Numbered from the stretch's first letter, positions 1 to 16,332 are shown. The stretch is 64,000 bases of DNA from Rehaibacterium terrae (GCF_014202935.1 NZ_JACHHX010000010.1:45882-109881), one strand, 5' to 3'. Notes: generated by a model not told the origin, from the letters alone. Program-made: numbers and translations.

Positions 1-1
1 C

Positions 2-451
2 AAGGGCAACTTCGCCAACTGGTGGACCGACAAGGACCGCCAGGGCTTTGAGGAACGCACCGCCCGGCTGATCGAGCAGTTCGACGGCTACGAGTCGATC
101 GACGGCATCCACGTCAACGGCCGGCTCACGCTGGGCGAGAACATCGCCGACCTCGGCGGCCTGTCGGTCGCCTACGACGCGATGCGCCGAGCCCAGGGCG
201 AGCGCTTCAACGACCCGATGGTCGAAGGCTTCACCCAGGACCAGCGCTTCTTCATGAACTGGGCCACCGTCTGGCGCCGCAACTTCAAGGACGAGGAACT
301 CAAGGTCCGCCTGACCACCGACCCGCACGCCCCGGCGCCGTTCCGCGCCATCGGCGCGCCGTCGAACATGCCGGCCTTCGCCGCGGCCTTCGGCTGTGAA
401 AGCGGCGACCCGATGGTGCGCGAGGGCGATGCGCGCGTGGTGATCTGGTAA
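2..451 (+). CDS. M13 family metallopeptidase, C-terminal part (cut by window start)
   Basis: The reading frame is open from the first bases and ends at a TAA at 449-451, so only the last ~149 residues are present. They match the C-terminal half of the next gene closely (GENIADLGGL, FFMNWATVWRRNF, the AFGCESGDPM tail). The E-x3-D zinc-ligand motif (ENIAD) is here; the HExxH motif must lie upstream of the window. M13 (neprilysin/PepO-type) enzymes are zinc endopeptidases that act outside the cytoplasm. With the next gene it forms a tandem pair, and the last ~50 bases including the stop are almost identical in the two copies. An intrinsic terminator follows, so the two genes are probably transcribed separately. 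Confidence 0.93.
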   Translation, partial: KGNFANWWTDKDRQGFEERTARLIEQFDGYESIDGIHVNGRLTLGENIADLGGLSVAYDAMRRAQGERFNDPMVEGFTQDQRFFMNWATVWRRNFKDEELKVRLTTDPHAPAPFRAIGAPSNMPAFAAAFGCESGDPMVREGDARVVIW

Positions 452-474
452 GCCCCCCGCGACCCCGCGACACG

Positions 475-508
475 ACGGCCCGGGCGCCCCCCGGGCCGTC
501 CGTTTTTT
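475..508 (+). terminator. Intrinsic terminator after the first M13 peptidase gene
   Basis: A 10-bp GC stem (acggcccggg / cccgggccgt) with a 5-nt loop is followed by CCG and six T's, 23 bases after the stop codon. This is the strongest plus-strand terminator in the window. Confidence 0.85.
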
Positions 509-638
509 CGGGCCGCGCCCGGCCCGGCCATGCCGGCACCCCATGACTTTCGACACATATCCCCACCCCGGACAGCACCTAGGGTGTGGGGCCTTCCATC
601 ACTCTTGCTGCGGCGCCCGGCGCCGAGGAGAACCTGCA

Positions 639-2723
639 ATGAAGCATCGCGTGCGTGCCGCCCTTTCCGTCGCCATCCTCGTCGCCCTCGCCGGCTGCTC
701 GTCCGGCGAACAGGCCGCCGCCCCGGGCGCCACGCCCGGGATCGACCTGTCGGCCATCACCGCGCCGGTGAACCGGCTGCAGGCAGCCGACCTGGATCCG
801 TCGGTGCCGGCCTGCCGCGACTTCAACGCCCATGTCAACGGCAAGTGGCTGGCCGCCAATCCGGTGCCGGCCGACCGCACCACCTGGGGCAGCTTCGAAC
901 TGCTGGGCGAGCGCTCGCTGCAGATCCAGCACGCGATCGCCAAGGCGGCGATGACCGGCGATGCCCCGGCCGGCACGGTCGAGCGCAAGGTCGGCGACTT
1001 CTTCGCCGCCGGCATGGACGAGGCGGCGATCGAGGCGGCCGGGGTGGCGCCGATCGCGCCGATCCTGGCGCAGATCGATGCGCTGGCCTCGGGCGAGGAC
1101 ATCGCCGCCTTCCTGCGCCAGGCCTATGCACAGGGCCGCGGCATGTTGTTCGGCTTCGGCGCCAACGCCGACTTCAAGAACTCCGAGATGGTGATCGCCT
1201 ATGCCGGCCAGGGCGGGCTGTCGCTGCCCGAGCGCGCCTACTACCTGGAGGACCGCGAGGACTATCAACGCATCCGCGCGGCTTTCGTGGAGCATGTGGC
1301 GAAGACGCTGGAACTGGCCGGCGTCGATCCCGAGTCCGCCGCCGCCCAGGCACGACAGGTGCTGGCCTTCGAAACCCGCCTGGCGCAGGCCTCGCTGCCA
1401 CGGGTGGAACTGCGCGATCCGGCCAAGCGCTACAACCCGGTTTCGCTCGCCGAAGCCGACGCGCTGACCCCGAACTTCTCCTGGACCGCCTTCTTCGACG
1501 CCATCGGTGTGGCACAGCCGGAGATGTTCTCGCTGGCCATGCCCGGTTTCTTCCAGGAGATCAACGCCATGCTGGCCGACACCCCGGCGGCCGACTGGCA
1601 GGCCTACCTGCGCTTCAGGACCATCGACGCCGCCGCACCCTATCTCACCGCCGCGCTGGAGGCGCAGAACTTCGCCTTCTACGGCCGGACCCTGCGCGGC
1701 CAGCAGCAGATGCAGGAGCGCTGGAAGCGCGTGCTGAACAGCCTCAACGGCGCGATGGGCGAGGCGCTCGGCCAGCTCTACGTGCAGGTCGCCTTCCCGC
1801 CCGAATCCAAGGCGAAGATGGAAAAGCTGGTCGGCAACCTGAGCGAGGCGCTCAGGCACCGGCTCGAGAACCTGGAATGGATGGGCGAGGAGACGAAGGC
1901 CAAGGCGCTGGAGAAGTGGAGCACCTTCACGCCCAAGATCGGTTACCCGGAGCAGTGGCGCGACTGGAGCGGCCTGCAGGTGTCGGCCGACAGCTACGCC
2001 GGCAACGCCCTGGCCGCCGCCGCCTTCAATTACCGCTACATGCTCGACAAGATCGGCAAGCCGGTGGACCGCAAGGAGTGGTTCATGTCGCCGCAGACGG
2101 TCAACGCCTACTACAACTCCACCCGCAACGAGATCGTCTTCCCGGCCGCGATCCTGCAGCCGCCGTTCTTCGACCCCGAGGCCGACGACGCCCTCAACTA
2201 CGGCGGCATCGGCGCGGTGATCGGCCACGAAATGATCCACGGCTACGACGACCAGGGCAGCAAATTCGACGCCGCCGGCAACTTCGAGAACTGGTGGACC
2301 GACGAGGACCGCGCCGCCTTCGAGTCCCGCACCGCGATCCTGGTCGAGCAGTTCAACGGCTACGAGGCCCTGCCCGGTCTGTTCGTCAACGGCCGGCTGA
2401 CGCTGGGCGAGAACATCGCCGACCTCGGCGGCCTCACCGTCGCCTACGACGCGATGCGGCGCGCCCAGGGCGAAGGCTTCGTCGACCCGATGATCGAAGG
2501 CTTCACCCAGAGCCAGCGCTTCTTCATGAACTGGGCCACCGTGTGGCGGCGCAACTTCACCGAGGCCGAGCTGAAGGTGCGGTTGAACACCGACTCGCAC
2601 GCCCCGGCGAACTTCCGCGCCATCGGCGCGCCGTCGAACATGCCGGCCTTCGCCGAAGCCTTCGGCTGCGAAAGCGGTGACCCGATGGTGCGCGAGGGCG
2701 ATGCGCGCGTGGTGATCTGGTAA
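639..2723 (+). CDS. M13 family metallopeptidase (PepO/neprilysin-like lipoprotein)
   Basis: 694 residues, the usual length for a full M13 zinc endopeptidase. The start at 639 has GAGGAG eight bases upstream and gives a lipoprotein signal (hydrophobic stretch ending LAGC, Cys near residue 21); starts further upstream would add an unconvincing Pro/His-rich leader. The zinc site is complete: HEMIH at 530-534 within the family pattern GHEMIHGYDDQG, and E591/D595 in GENIADLGG. The substrate-binding NAYY motif and the N-terminal M13 domain are also present. It is probably anchored to a membrane facing the periplasm and cleaves short peptides. It is the second of a tandem pair and is transcribed alone between terminators. 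Family assignment is secure; the natural substrate is unknown. Confidence 0.97.
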   Translation: MKHRVRAALSVAILVALAGCSSGEQAAAPGATPGIDLSAITAPVNRLQAADLDPSVPACRDFNAHVNGKWLAANPVPADRTTWGSFELLGERSLQIQHAIAKAAMTGDAPAGTVERKVGDFFAAGMDEAAIEAAGVAPIAPILAQIDALASGEDIAAFLRQAYAQGRGMLFGFGANADFKNSEMVIAYAGQGGLSLPERAYYLEDREDYQRIRAAFVEHVAKTLELAGVDPESAAAQARQVLAFETRLAQASLPRVELRDPAKRYNPVSLAEADALTPNFSWTAFFDAIGVAQPEMFSLAMPGFFQEINAMLADTPAADWQAYLRFRTIDAAAPYLTAALEAQNFAFYGRTLRGQQQMQERWKRVLNSLNGAMGEALGQLYVQVAFPPESKAKMEKLVGNLSEALRHRLENLEWMGEETKAKALEKWSTFTPKIGYPEQWRDWSGLQVSADSYAGNALAAAAFNYRYMLDKIGKPVDRKEWFMSPQTVNAYYNSTRNEIVFPAAILQPPFFDPEADDALNYGGIGAVIGHEMIHGYDDQGSKFDAAGNFENWWTDEDRAAFESRTAILVEQFNGYEALPGLFVNGRLTLGENIADLGGLTVAYDAMRRAQGEGFVDPMIEGFTQSQRFFMNWATVWRRNFTEAELKVRLNTDSHAPANFRAIGAPSNMPAFAEAFGCESGDPMVREGDARVVIW

Positions 2724-2747
2724 GCCTCGGCGGCATCGCCGGCACTG

Positions 2748-2783
2748 CCGCAACAAGCTTCTCTCCGGAGGGGCTTGTTGCGG
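2748..2783. other. 11-bp perfect stem-loop downstream of the M13 gene
   Basis: Arms ccgcaacaagc and gcttgttgcgg are perfectly complementary around a 14-nt loop, 24 bases past the M13 stop. No T-run follows, so it may protect the mRNA 3' end rather than terminate transcription. A proper bidirectional terminator lies 70 bases further on. Confidence 0.5.
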
Positions 2784-2854
2784 CTCTGGACGCGGCCCGA
2801 AGCGGCCAGTGGTGGCCCGCAGGACGACCGGACCTCATGCCAGACCGGGAACGG

Positions 2855-2887
2855 AAAAGGGCCCGCCGTTGCCGGCGGGCCCTTTTT
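2855..2887. terminator. Bidirectional intrinsic terminator between M13 peptidase and tRNA-Arg
   Basis: A 14-bp stem (aaaagggcccgccg / cggcgggccctttt) with a TTGC loop is flanked by A's on one side and T's on the other, so it can terminate both the plus-strand peptidase message and the minus-strand tRNA-Arg transcript. It starts eight bases past the tRNA 3' end. Confidence 0.85.
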
Positions 2888-2894
2888 CGCTTAA

Positions 2895-2971
2895 TGGCGC
2901 GCCCGGAGAGATTCGAACTCCCGACCACCAAGTTCGTAGCCTGGTGCTCTATCCAGCTGAGCTACGGGCGC
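2895..2971 (-). tRNA. tRNA-Arg (anticodon ACG)
   Basis: On the minus strand the 77-nt sequence folds as a standard cloverleaf: acceptor GCGCCCG/CGGGCGC, D arm GCTC..GAGC, anticodon stem CCAGG/CTTGG with loop CTACGAA (anticodon ACG, read as ICG after deamination), and T arm GGGAG TTCGAAT CTCTC. The CCA end is encoded (TGG at 2895-2897). It has its own promoter upstream and a terminator directly downstream, so it is a single-gene unit. Confidence 0.98.
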
Positions 2972-2982
2972 GAAGGAGCGAA

Positions 2983-3011
2983 ATTATGGGGCATGAATCC
3001 GAACCCGTCAA
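2983..3011 (-). promoter_or_regulatory. sigma-70 promoter of tRNA-Arg
   Basis: On the minus strand TTGACG (3006-3011) and CATAAT (2983-2988) are separated by exactly 17 bases. The predicted start lies a few bases before the mature tRNA 5' end at 2971. This is the best sigma-70 match in the window, as expected for a stable RNA gene. Confidence 0.7.
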
Positions 3012-3325
3012 CGCCCCATGGGAGATTTTCCGCGGCTGCGCGCAGTGCATCCGTATCCGTCACGGCGACCGCCTCAGCCGGCACGACGCCCGCCGCAGGA
3101 GCGCGACGCGAGCTGCGAACGGAATGCCATGCCCGCACCGCAGCGCAGATGCTGCGTCGACTGCCGACTGCGTCTTCCGCCGCTCCGACGGAAGCGACGG
3201 ATCGTGCCTGCAACCGGATACCGGATACCGCAAACAAGCACACCTGAGCCGCGGTGGGCAGTCCGCGGCGGAGCACTGGGGAATATGGAGACCTGCGCGA
3301 GGACATCGCGCGCCGCGCGCCGCAG
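3012..3325. other. Gene-free gap between tRNA-Arg and tRNA-Ser
   Basis: About 310 bases without a credible gene; open frames here lack ribosome sites and family signatures. I see no terminator T-run and no conserved RNA in it, only short GC-rich inverted repeats. Confidence 0.5.
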
Positions 3326-3379
3326 CTCCGCCAGACACGACGAAGGCCCCATCAGGGGCCTTCGTCGTGTCTGGCGGAG
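3326..3379. repeat. 25-bp perfect inverted repeat that includes the tRNA-Ser 3' end
   Basis: Bases 3326-3350 are perfectly complementary to 3355-3379 with an ATCA loop. The right arm covers the last eight bases of tRNA-Ser including CCA; the left arm therefore repeats the tRNA 3' end in inverse orientation. No T-run follows on the minus strand, so it is not a textbook terminator, although it sits where one would be expected. Confidence 0.8.
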
Positions 3380-3464
3380 AGAGAGGGATTCGAACCCTCG
3401 ATAGAGCTTTTGACCCTATACTCCCTTAGCAGGGGAGCCCCTTCGGCCTCTCGGGCATCTCTCC
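3372..3464 (-). tRNA. tRNA-Ser (anticodon GCT)
   Basis: A 93-nt class II tRNA on the minus strand with acceptor GGAGAGA/TCTCTCC, anticodon loop CTGCTAA within the CTCCC/GGGAG stem (anticodon GCT), a long variable arm, T arm GAGGG TTCGAAT CCCTC and an encoded CCA. It follows csrA, the usual place of this tRNA in Lysobacterales and in many other gammaproteobacteria. Confidence 0.98.
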
Positions 3465-3504
3465 GGGAAATCGTCTGGTCGCGCCCGCGACGCGACGGGC
3501 GCAA

Positions 3505-3533
3505 AGGATACCGGTTCAGCCTTTCGGCGGCAA
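3505..3533 (-). promoter_or_regulatory. Candidate promoter of tRNA-Ser inside the csrA 3' end
   Basis: TTGCCG (3528-3533), a 17-base spacer and TATCCT (3505-3510) lie on the minus strand across the csrA stop codon, about 40 bases before the tRNA. The match is moderate; read-through from csrA is the alternative. Confidence 0.35.
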
Positions 3534-3728
3534 ACCGGACCCGCCTTGGCCGCCTTGCGACTCCTCGTCGCGGTGGATGCGCTGATAGATCTCTTCGCGA
3601 TGAACGGCGACGTCCTTCGGCGCGGTGATGCCGATACGCACCTGGTTGCCCTTGACGCCGAGCACCGTGACGGTGACCGAGTCGCCGATCATGAGGGTTT
3701 CGCCTACCCGGCGGGTGAGAATAAGCAT
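3516..3728 (-). CDS. csrA: Carbon storage regulator CsrA
   Basis: A 70-residue protein starting [16 protein letters not shown], the invariant CsrA N-terminus, with [22 protein letters not shown] in the middle. CsrA is a dimeric RNA-binding protein that blocks translation or changes the stability of mRNAs at GGA motifs and controls carbon flux, motility and biofilm. R44 and the N-terminal LTRR segment that bind RNA are present. The Gly/Ser/Pro-rich tail ([12 protein letters not shown]) extends it slightly beyond the ~61-residue enterobacterial form, as is common in xanthomonads. The start at 3728 has GGAGA seven bases upstream. It lies downstream of alaS with a 147-base gap, so it probably also has its own promoter. 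Confidence 0.98.
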   Translation of the reverse strand: MLILTRRVGETLMIGDSVTVTVLGVKGNQVRIGITAPKDVAVHREEIYQRIHRDEESQGGQGGSGLPPKG

Positions 3729-3875
3729 TGCGTGGTCTCCTTGCCCGGTACTTCCGTGCGCCGGGTCCGCGACCGACCGCGACAGCGGCACAGCCCGCGG
3801 CGCTCCTTCATCCCCGCCCGGCGGGCGGCGACCGCATGGTAACGAAGCGATCACCGCCTGCGCAATCGTCGCGAA

Positions 3876-6524
<2,649 letters not shown>

Positions 6525-6639
6525 GCGGGTCGGCTGGGTCTGGAATACGGGGCGGCCGGTGCCGCCGCCGCCCTCAAGATGAGGCCGGAAACCCGGGCAG
6601 GCAACCACGAACCGCGAAAGCCGTTAAGGGTAGCAGGGA

Positions 6640-6960
6640 CGCGGAGCCGGCGCTGCCATGGGCCCTGCCACGGGGCGGCGATGAGCAGGGCGCGGCGCGC
6701 TGGGGGCGCGGTCATGGCCGCTCCCATACCCGGACACATGGCCGCTCACACGGCCAGTGGCCCGGATGGAGCGAAGCGGAGCCCGGGACGAACACCGCGA
6801 ACCCGCCCCGGATTCCGGCGCTGCGCGCCCGCACCCGGGCTATGGCTACTGCACGGTCGCAGAAGCTCCTGCTCGGCGCTGGGAGCCGCCATGGCGGCGA
6901 TGGGCAGGCCGCGGCGCATTGGATCGCGGCCATGGCCGCTGCCACATGGCGATACGGCTC
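6640..6960. repeat. Cluster of REP-like palindromes in the recX-alaS gap
   Basis: The 451-base gap 6525-6975 has no gene. It holds two similar ~55-base segments (near 6673-6728 and 6895-6948) built on GGGAGC-GCCATGGC-GC palindromes, on either side of a third element, cccggatggagcgaagcgg..., near 6763-6847. Its two halves are roughly inverse (cccggatgga... and ...cccgggctat). Such BIME-like groups are typical of gaps in xanthomonad genomes. They may affect mRNA stability between recX and alaS; no coding frame is credible. Confidence 0.6.
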
Positions 6961-6975
6961 CCGTCATGTGCACGA

Positions 6976-7470
6976 CTACAGATCGGTGTCGGCATCGAAG
7001 CGGATGGCGGCGCGGACGCTGTCGTGGTCGAAGCCGCGACGGAACAGGAACTCGGCGGCCTTGCGGCGCTTGGCCGGGTCGGCCAGTTCGGCCGCGCTGT
7101 AACGGCGGGCGATGGCCTGGCGGGCGTTCTCGGCCCAGTCGGCCTCGCAGGCGGCCAGGGCAGCCTCGATCTGCTCTCCCGTCAGGCCATGCGTGCCCAG
7201 CTCGGCGCGGATCCGCAGCGGCCCATGGCCGGCGGCGGCGCGGCTGCGGGCCAGGCTTTCGGCGAAGCGGCCGTCGTCCTGCCAGCCCTGCCCGGCCAGC
7301 CGCTCGACCGCGGCCTCGGCCTCGTCGGCCTCGACGCCGCGGGCGGTCAGTTTGCGCTTGAGTTCACGGCGGGAGTGCTCACGCCGTACCAGCAGGCCGG
7401 CGGCCCGCTGATAGGCGCTCGGGGGCGGCCGTCGGCCGCGACGGCTGCGCTGACCGTCGTCCCGGTCCAA
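6976..7470 (-). CDS. recX: Regulatory protein RecX
   Basis: 164 residues with the RecX pattern of helical repeats: [24 protein letters not shown], then [40 protein letters not shown], and [26 protein letters not shown] at the end. RecX binds the RecA filament and limits its extension, tuning recombination and SOS activity. The likely start is a TTG one base after the recA stop, with an AGGAAG-like site in the recA 3' end, so the two are translationally coupled. No conserved ATG fits better. recX directly follows recA in most gammaproteobacteria. Confidence 0.95.
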   Translation of the reverse strand: MDRDDGQRSRRGRRPPPSAYQRAAGLLVRREHSRRELKRKLTARGVEADEAEAAVERLAGQGWQDDGRFAESLARSRAAAGHGPLRIRAELGTHGLTGEQIEAALAACEADWAENARQAIARRYSAAELADPAKRRKAAEFLFRRGFDHDSVRAAIRFDADTDL

Positions 7471-7471
7471 C

Positions 7472-8506
<1,035 letters not shown>

Positions 8507-8677
8507 GGTCGTGTCCTCGGTGGAATGCGGGGGAACGGGATCAGTTTACGGGCGGAAAGTCGCAGCGGCTGAGACGCCACGACGCGGGTTCGAGACTGAC
8601 GCCGGCGCCGGCCGCGCGGGATCGGCGGATGCCGGCCTGGCGGGTCGGAAAAACACCCGGTGGGGCCGCCTCACGGC

Positions 8678-9352
8678 TCACCGGCTGGGCCTCACCAGAC
8701 CGCAGTACAGGCCCTCGATGGCGAAGTCCTGGCCGGGCAGCACCTCGATCGGGGCGTGGTCTGGATTGCGCGGCAGCAGACGGATGCGGTCCTTGCCGAT
8801 CTTGAGCAGCTTGACGGTGATCTCGTCGTCGATGCGGGCGACCACGATCTGCCCGGAGCGGGCATCGCGGGTGCGGTGCACGCCGATCAGGTCGCCGTCG
8901 AGGATGCCCTCGTCGCGCATCGAATCGCCCTTGACCTGCAGCAGGTAGTCCGGAGACGGCATGAACAGCGCGCGGTCGAGCAGCACCATCCGCTCCAGGC
9001 CGATGTCGGCGCCGATCGGCTGGCCCGCCGCCACCTGCCCGAGTACCGGCAGATGCAGGGCCTCGCCGCTGGCCACCGCCGAGGCCGGGGCGTCGTTACC
9101 GTGCGATGCCGGCGATTCATCCACGCCCAGTTCGGCCAGCCCGGCCTCGGTCAGGCGCAGGCCGCGTGCCCGCCCGGGCACACGCTCGATGGCACCGGCC
9201 TGGGCGAGGGCGTCGAGGTGGTACTGCGCGGCGCGCACGCTGGAAAAACCCATCGCCCGCGCCAGCTCGGTCTGCGAGGGCGGCATGCCCTCGGCCTCGA
9301 TGCGCTCGGCGATCAGGGCGAGCATGGCGCGCTGGGTGTCGGTGATCCGCAT
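8678..9352 (-). CDS. lexA: LexA repressor
   Basis: 224 residues. The N-terminal winged helix-turn-helix (RITDTQRAMLALIAERIEAEGMPPSQTELARAMGFSSVRAAQYHL) binds SOS boxes; the C-terminal serine peptidase domain has the autocleavage site A109-G110 (QVAAGQPIG), nucleophile S144 (GDSMRDEGI) and general base K181 (EITVKLLK). On damage, RecA-ssDNA triggers self-cleavage and derepression. The start at 9352 is the conserved MRITDTQ; upstream in-frame starts run through the SOS box and are rejected. The linker between domains (about residues 76-98) is Ala/Ser-rich and somewhat longer than in E. coli. A consensus-type LexA box 21 bases upstream implies autorepression. Confidence 0.98.
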   Translation of the reverse strand: MRITDTQRAMLALIAERIEAEGMPPSQTELARAMGFSSVRAAQYHLDALAQAGAIERVPGRARGLRLTEAGLAELGVDESPASHGNDAPASAVASGEALHLPVLGQVAAGQPIGADIGLERMVLLDRALFMPSPDYLLQVKGDSMRDEGILDGDLIGVHRTRDARSGQIVVARIDDEITVKLLKIGKDRIRLLPRNPDHAPIEVLPGQDFAIEGLYCGLVRPSR

Positions 9353-9372
9353 GGCAGGCTCCGGCGGGGCTG

Positions 9373-9391
9373 TTGGTAGCAATACTACTAA
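9373..9391 (-). promoter_or_regulatory. LexA (SOS) box upstream of lexA
   Basis: On the minus strand TTAGTAGTATTGCTACCAA matches the Xanthomonas-type LexA operator (TTAGTARTAWTACTAA) rather than the E. coli CTGT-N8-ACAG form. It lies 21 bases before the lexA start codon, as expected for autoregulation. Confidence 0.85.
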
Positions 9392-9417
9392 CTCGATTCG
9401 AGCCATGCAATGGGGGG

Positions 9418-9461
9418 CCGGGAAAGAGCATCGAGGCATCGTCATTCCCGCAAGGTGGGAC
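9418..9461 (+). repeat. Dispersed hairpin element, copy A (upstream of lexA)
   Basis: CGGGAAAGAGCATCGAGGCATCGTCATTCCCGC followed by a degenerate second arm. The same core recurs at 18225, 25551 and 35566. This copy has lost most of the right stem arm (caaggtggga instead of gaaagcggga). Confidence 0.7.
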
Positions 9462-9554
9462 CGAGCGTAGCCAAGGCGTAGCCGCGAAGCGGCCGAGTCC
9501 GGCGCCTCTCGTGGTGAGGTCCGGCCATGTCCCGGGCGGTGCTTCCGCCGCGCC

Positions 9555-10061
9555 TCACGCGACCGTGTCGAGCAGCCCCCGCAGCGCCGCAGCCACGGTC
9601 TGCCGGCGCACCGCCTCGCGGTCGCCATCGAAATGGAACAGTTCGGCGACCGGATAGCCGCCGCGCCGCTTCCAGCCGATCCAGACCGTGCCGACCGGCT
9701 TGTCCGGGGTGCCGCCACCGGGGCCGGCGATCCCGGTCACCGCCACCGCCACGCTCGCGCCGGAATGGATCAAGGCCCCGGACACCATCTCCAGCACCGT
9801 CTCGCGGCTGACCGCGCCGTGCTCCATGAGCGTCTCCGGCCGCACGCCGAGCAGCGCCTGCTTGGCCTCGTAGCTGTACGCGGCCAGCCCGCAGTCGAAC
9901 CAGTCCGAACAGCCGGGTATGTCGGTGATGGTCTTGGCGATCCAGCCGCCGGTGCAGCTCTCGGCGGTGACCAGCATCAGGTGGTGCGCCTTGAGCGTGC
10001 GACCGACCCGCTCGGCCAGCGCATGCAGGGTGGTGTCGTCGGGAACGGTGGCGGCATCCAT
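9555..10061 (-). CDS. pncC: Nicotinamide-nucleotide amidohydrolase (CinA C-terminal family)
   Basis: 168 residues forming a stand-alone CinA C-terminal domain: [24 protein letters not shown] near residue 33, the [24 protein letters not shown] block, and [24 protein letters not shown]. In E. coli the equivalent PncC hydrolyses nicotinamide mononucleotide to nicotinate mononucleotide and ammonia, recycling the pyridine nucleotide released for example by DNA ligase. The N-terminal molybdopterin-like domain of long CinA proteins is absent. It starts 43 bases from mutS in the opposite direction and reads towards lexA, as in related genomes. Confidence 0.93.
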   Translation of the reverse strand: MDAATVPDDTTLHALAERVGRTLKAHHLMLVTAESCTGGWIAKTITDIPGCSDWFDCGLAAYSYEAKQALLGVRPETLMEHGAVSRETVLEMVSGALIHSGASVAVAVTGIAGPGGGTPDKPVGTVWIGWKRRGGYPVAELFHFDGDREAVRRQTVAAALRGLLDTVA

Positions 10062-10104
10062 GCCGCTAGAATACCCGGCCCTGCCCCTGTCCGATGCCCC
10101 GCGG

Positions 10105-12672
<2,568 letters not shown>

Positions 12673-12744
12673 CCGGTGATCGCGCCATCAGGCTTGCGCT
12701 GTGCAGCCACCGGCCATGCCGGCATTCCATAGCCGGAAGATATC

Positions 12745-12765
12745 GAAATCGTAGACACATTCGAT

Positions 12766-12768
<3 letters not shown>
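12745..12768. promoter_or_regulatory. Inverted repeat overlapping the katG -35, candidate operator
   Basis: GAAATCG and CGATTTC (7 bp each) are separated by 10 bases, and the right half overlaps the proposed -35. The site is positioned for control of katG by a redox regulator, but it does not match the OxyR consensus well, so the protein that binds it is unknown. Confidence 0.35.
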
Positions 12769-15038
<2,270 letters not shown>

Positions 15039-15092
15039 GGGCCGTCACAGTCCGGGCCCGGGGCCTCGATCCCCCCGGGCCCGGGTTCCGGC

Positions 15093-16289
15093 TCAGGCGG
15101 CGTTGTCCACCGCCAGGGCGGCCTCCGCCGCTGTCAGCGCCTGGGCCAGATCCGCCCACAGGTCCTCGACGTGCTCGATGCCCACGCTCAAGCGCAGCAT
15201 CCCGGGCGTGATGCCGCAGCCGGCCTTGGCACCCTCCTCCACCACCCGGTGGGTCAGGCCGGACGGATGCTGGATCAGGCTGTCGACCGAGCCGAGGCTG
15301 ACCGCCGGGGTCACCAACCGCACCGCACGCATCAGCGCAGCGGCAGCGGCGTAGCCGGCGCGCAGCTCGAACGCGATCAGCGCGCCGGGGCCCTGCATCT
15401 GGCTGCGCGCGAGGTGGGCGTTCTTCACCGTGCCCAGTCCCGGATAGAAGACCCGGGCGACCGCCGGATGCGCAGCCAGACGCTCGGCCAGCACCTGCGC
15501 ATTGGCTTGGGCGCGTTCCACCCGCAGCCCCAGCGTAGGCAGACCGCGGTGCAGCAGGTAGGCGGCCAGCGGGTGCAGCAGCGCGCCGGTGGCGGCGCGT
15601 ACCTGGCGCAGCGGCCGGGCGCGATCCTCGCTGCAGCAGATCACGCCGGCGATCACGTCGCCGTGGCCGCCAAGGAACTTGGTGGCGCTGTGCAGCACGT
15701 AGGTCGCGCCCAGTTCGAACGGCCGCTGCAGCACCGGCGTGGCGAAGGTCGAATCGACCAGTACCGGCACCTCGCCGGCCGCCGTCGCGACGGCACGGAC
15801 ATCGACCAGATCGAGGGTCGGATTGGCCGGCGTCTCGATGATCACCAGCGCGGTGTCCGGGCGGATCTTCGCGGCGATCTCGTCCGGCTGCACGAACTCG
15901 GCCCGGATACCGGCCAGTCCGCAGGCGAGCAGATGATCGGAGGTGCCGTAAAGCGGCCGCACCACCAACACGTGACCGCCGCGCGTGCGCGCCGCCAGCA
16001 GCATCGCGGTCAGTGCCGCCATGCCCGAACCGAAGGCCACGCAGGCCTCGGTCCCTTCCAGTCGCGCCAGCGCCTGCTCGACGCGCGCGACCGTGGGGTT
16101 GTGCAGGCGGGCGTAGATCGGGTTGGCGGCCGCGGCCTCGCCCGCGACCAGTGCGTCGAAGCTGGCGGTACCGACCTGAAGGTCGGCAACCGGATAGGTG
16201 GTCGACAGGTCGATCGGCGGCGCATGGACGCCGAGGTCCGGGAAGTCCTCGCGGCCGGCATGGACGGCAAGCGTGTCGAAGCGATGCAT
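15093..16289 (-). CDS. Trans-sulfuration PLP enzyme (methionine gamma-lyase / cystathionine gamma-synthase family)
   Basis: 398 residues of the Cys/Met-metabolism PLP family. Schiff-base lysine K204 lies in SATKFLGGHGDVIAG; Y114 (RPLYGTS), D179 (VLVDSTFATP) and the SLGSVDSLIQHPSGLTHR substrate loop are conserved. The family splits C-S or C-C bonds of sulfur amino acids (synthase, beta-lyase, gamma-lyase). The Cys of true methionine gamma-lyases (C116 in Pseudomonas putida) is Thr here, so specificity cannot be read off. The divergent Lrp-type gene 92 bases away recalls the mdeA/mdeR arrangement and favours a catabolic lyase under amino-acid control, but metB-like function remains possible. 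Confidence 0.85.
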   Translation of the reverse strand: MHRFDTLAVHAGREDFPDLGVHAPPIDLSTTYPVADLQVGTASFDALVAGEAAAANPIYARLHNPTVARVEQALARLEGTEACVAFGSGMAALTAMLLAARTRGGHVLVVRPLYGTSDHLLACGLAGIRAEFVQPDEIAAKIRPDTALVIIETPANPTLDLVDVRAVATAAGEVPVLVDSTFATPVLQRPFELGATYVLHSATKFLGGHGDVIAGVICCSEDRARPLRQVRAATGALLHPLAAYLLHRGLPTLGLRVERAQANAQVLAERLAAHPAVARVFYPGLGTVKNAHLARSQMQGPGALIAFELRAGYAAAAALMRAVRLVTPAVSLGSVDSLIQHPSGLTHRVVEEGAKAGCGITPGMLRLSVGIEHVEDLWADLAQALTAAEAALAVDNAA

Positions 16290-16322
16290 TTCGCACTCCG
16301 TTCCAGAAACTCAGCCGATGCT

Positions 16323-16332
16323 AGAAGCTTCT
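16323..16332. promoter_or_regulatory. Palindrome in the PLP enzyme/Lrp divergent gap
   Basis: AGAAGCTTCT is a perfect 10-base palindrome in the centre of the 92-base gap. Lrp-family regulators usually control a divergent neighbour through such sites; this is only a positional suggestion. Confidence 0.3.

Noticed and set aside
8507..8677. LexA box or strong promoter for recA in the lexA-recA gap
   Set aside because: No stretch resembles the TTAGTA-type box or a 17-spaced sigma-70 pair; left as unassigned.
9352..9718. Longer LexA with an N-terminal extension
   Set aside because: The extension would be translated through the SOS box and a hairpin element and has no conserved sequence; MRITDTQ is the family start.
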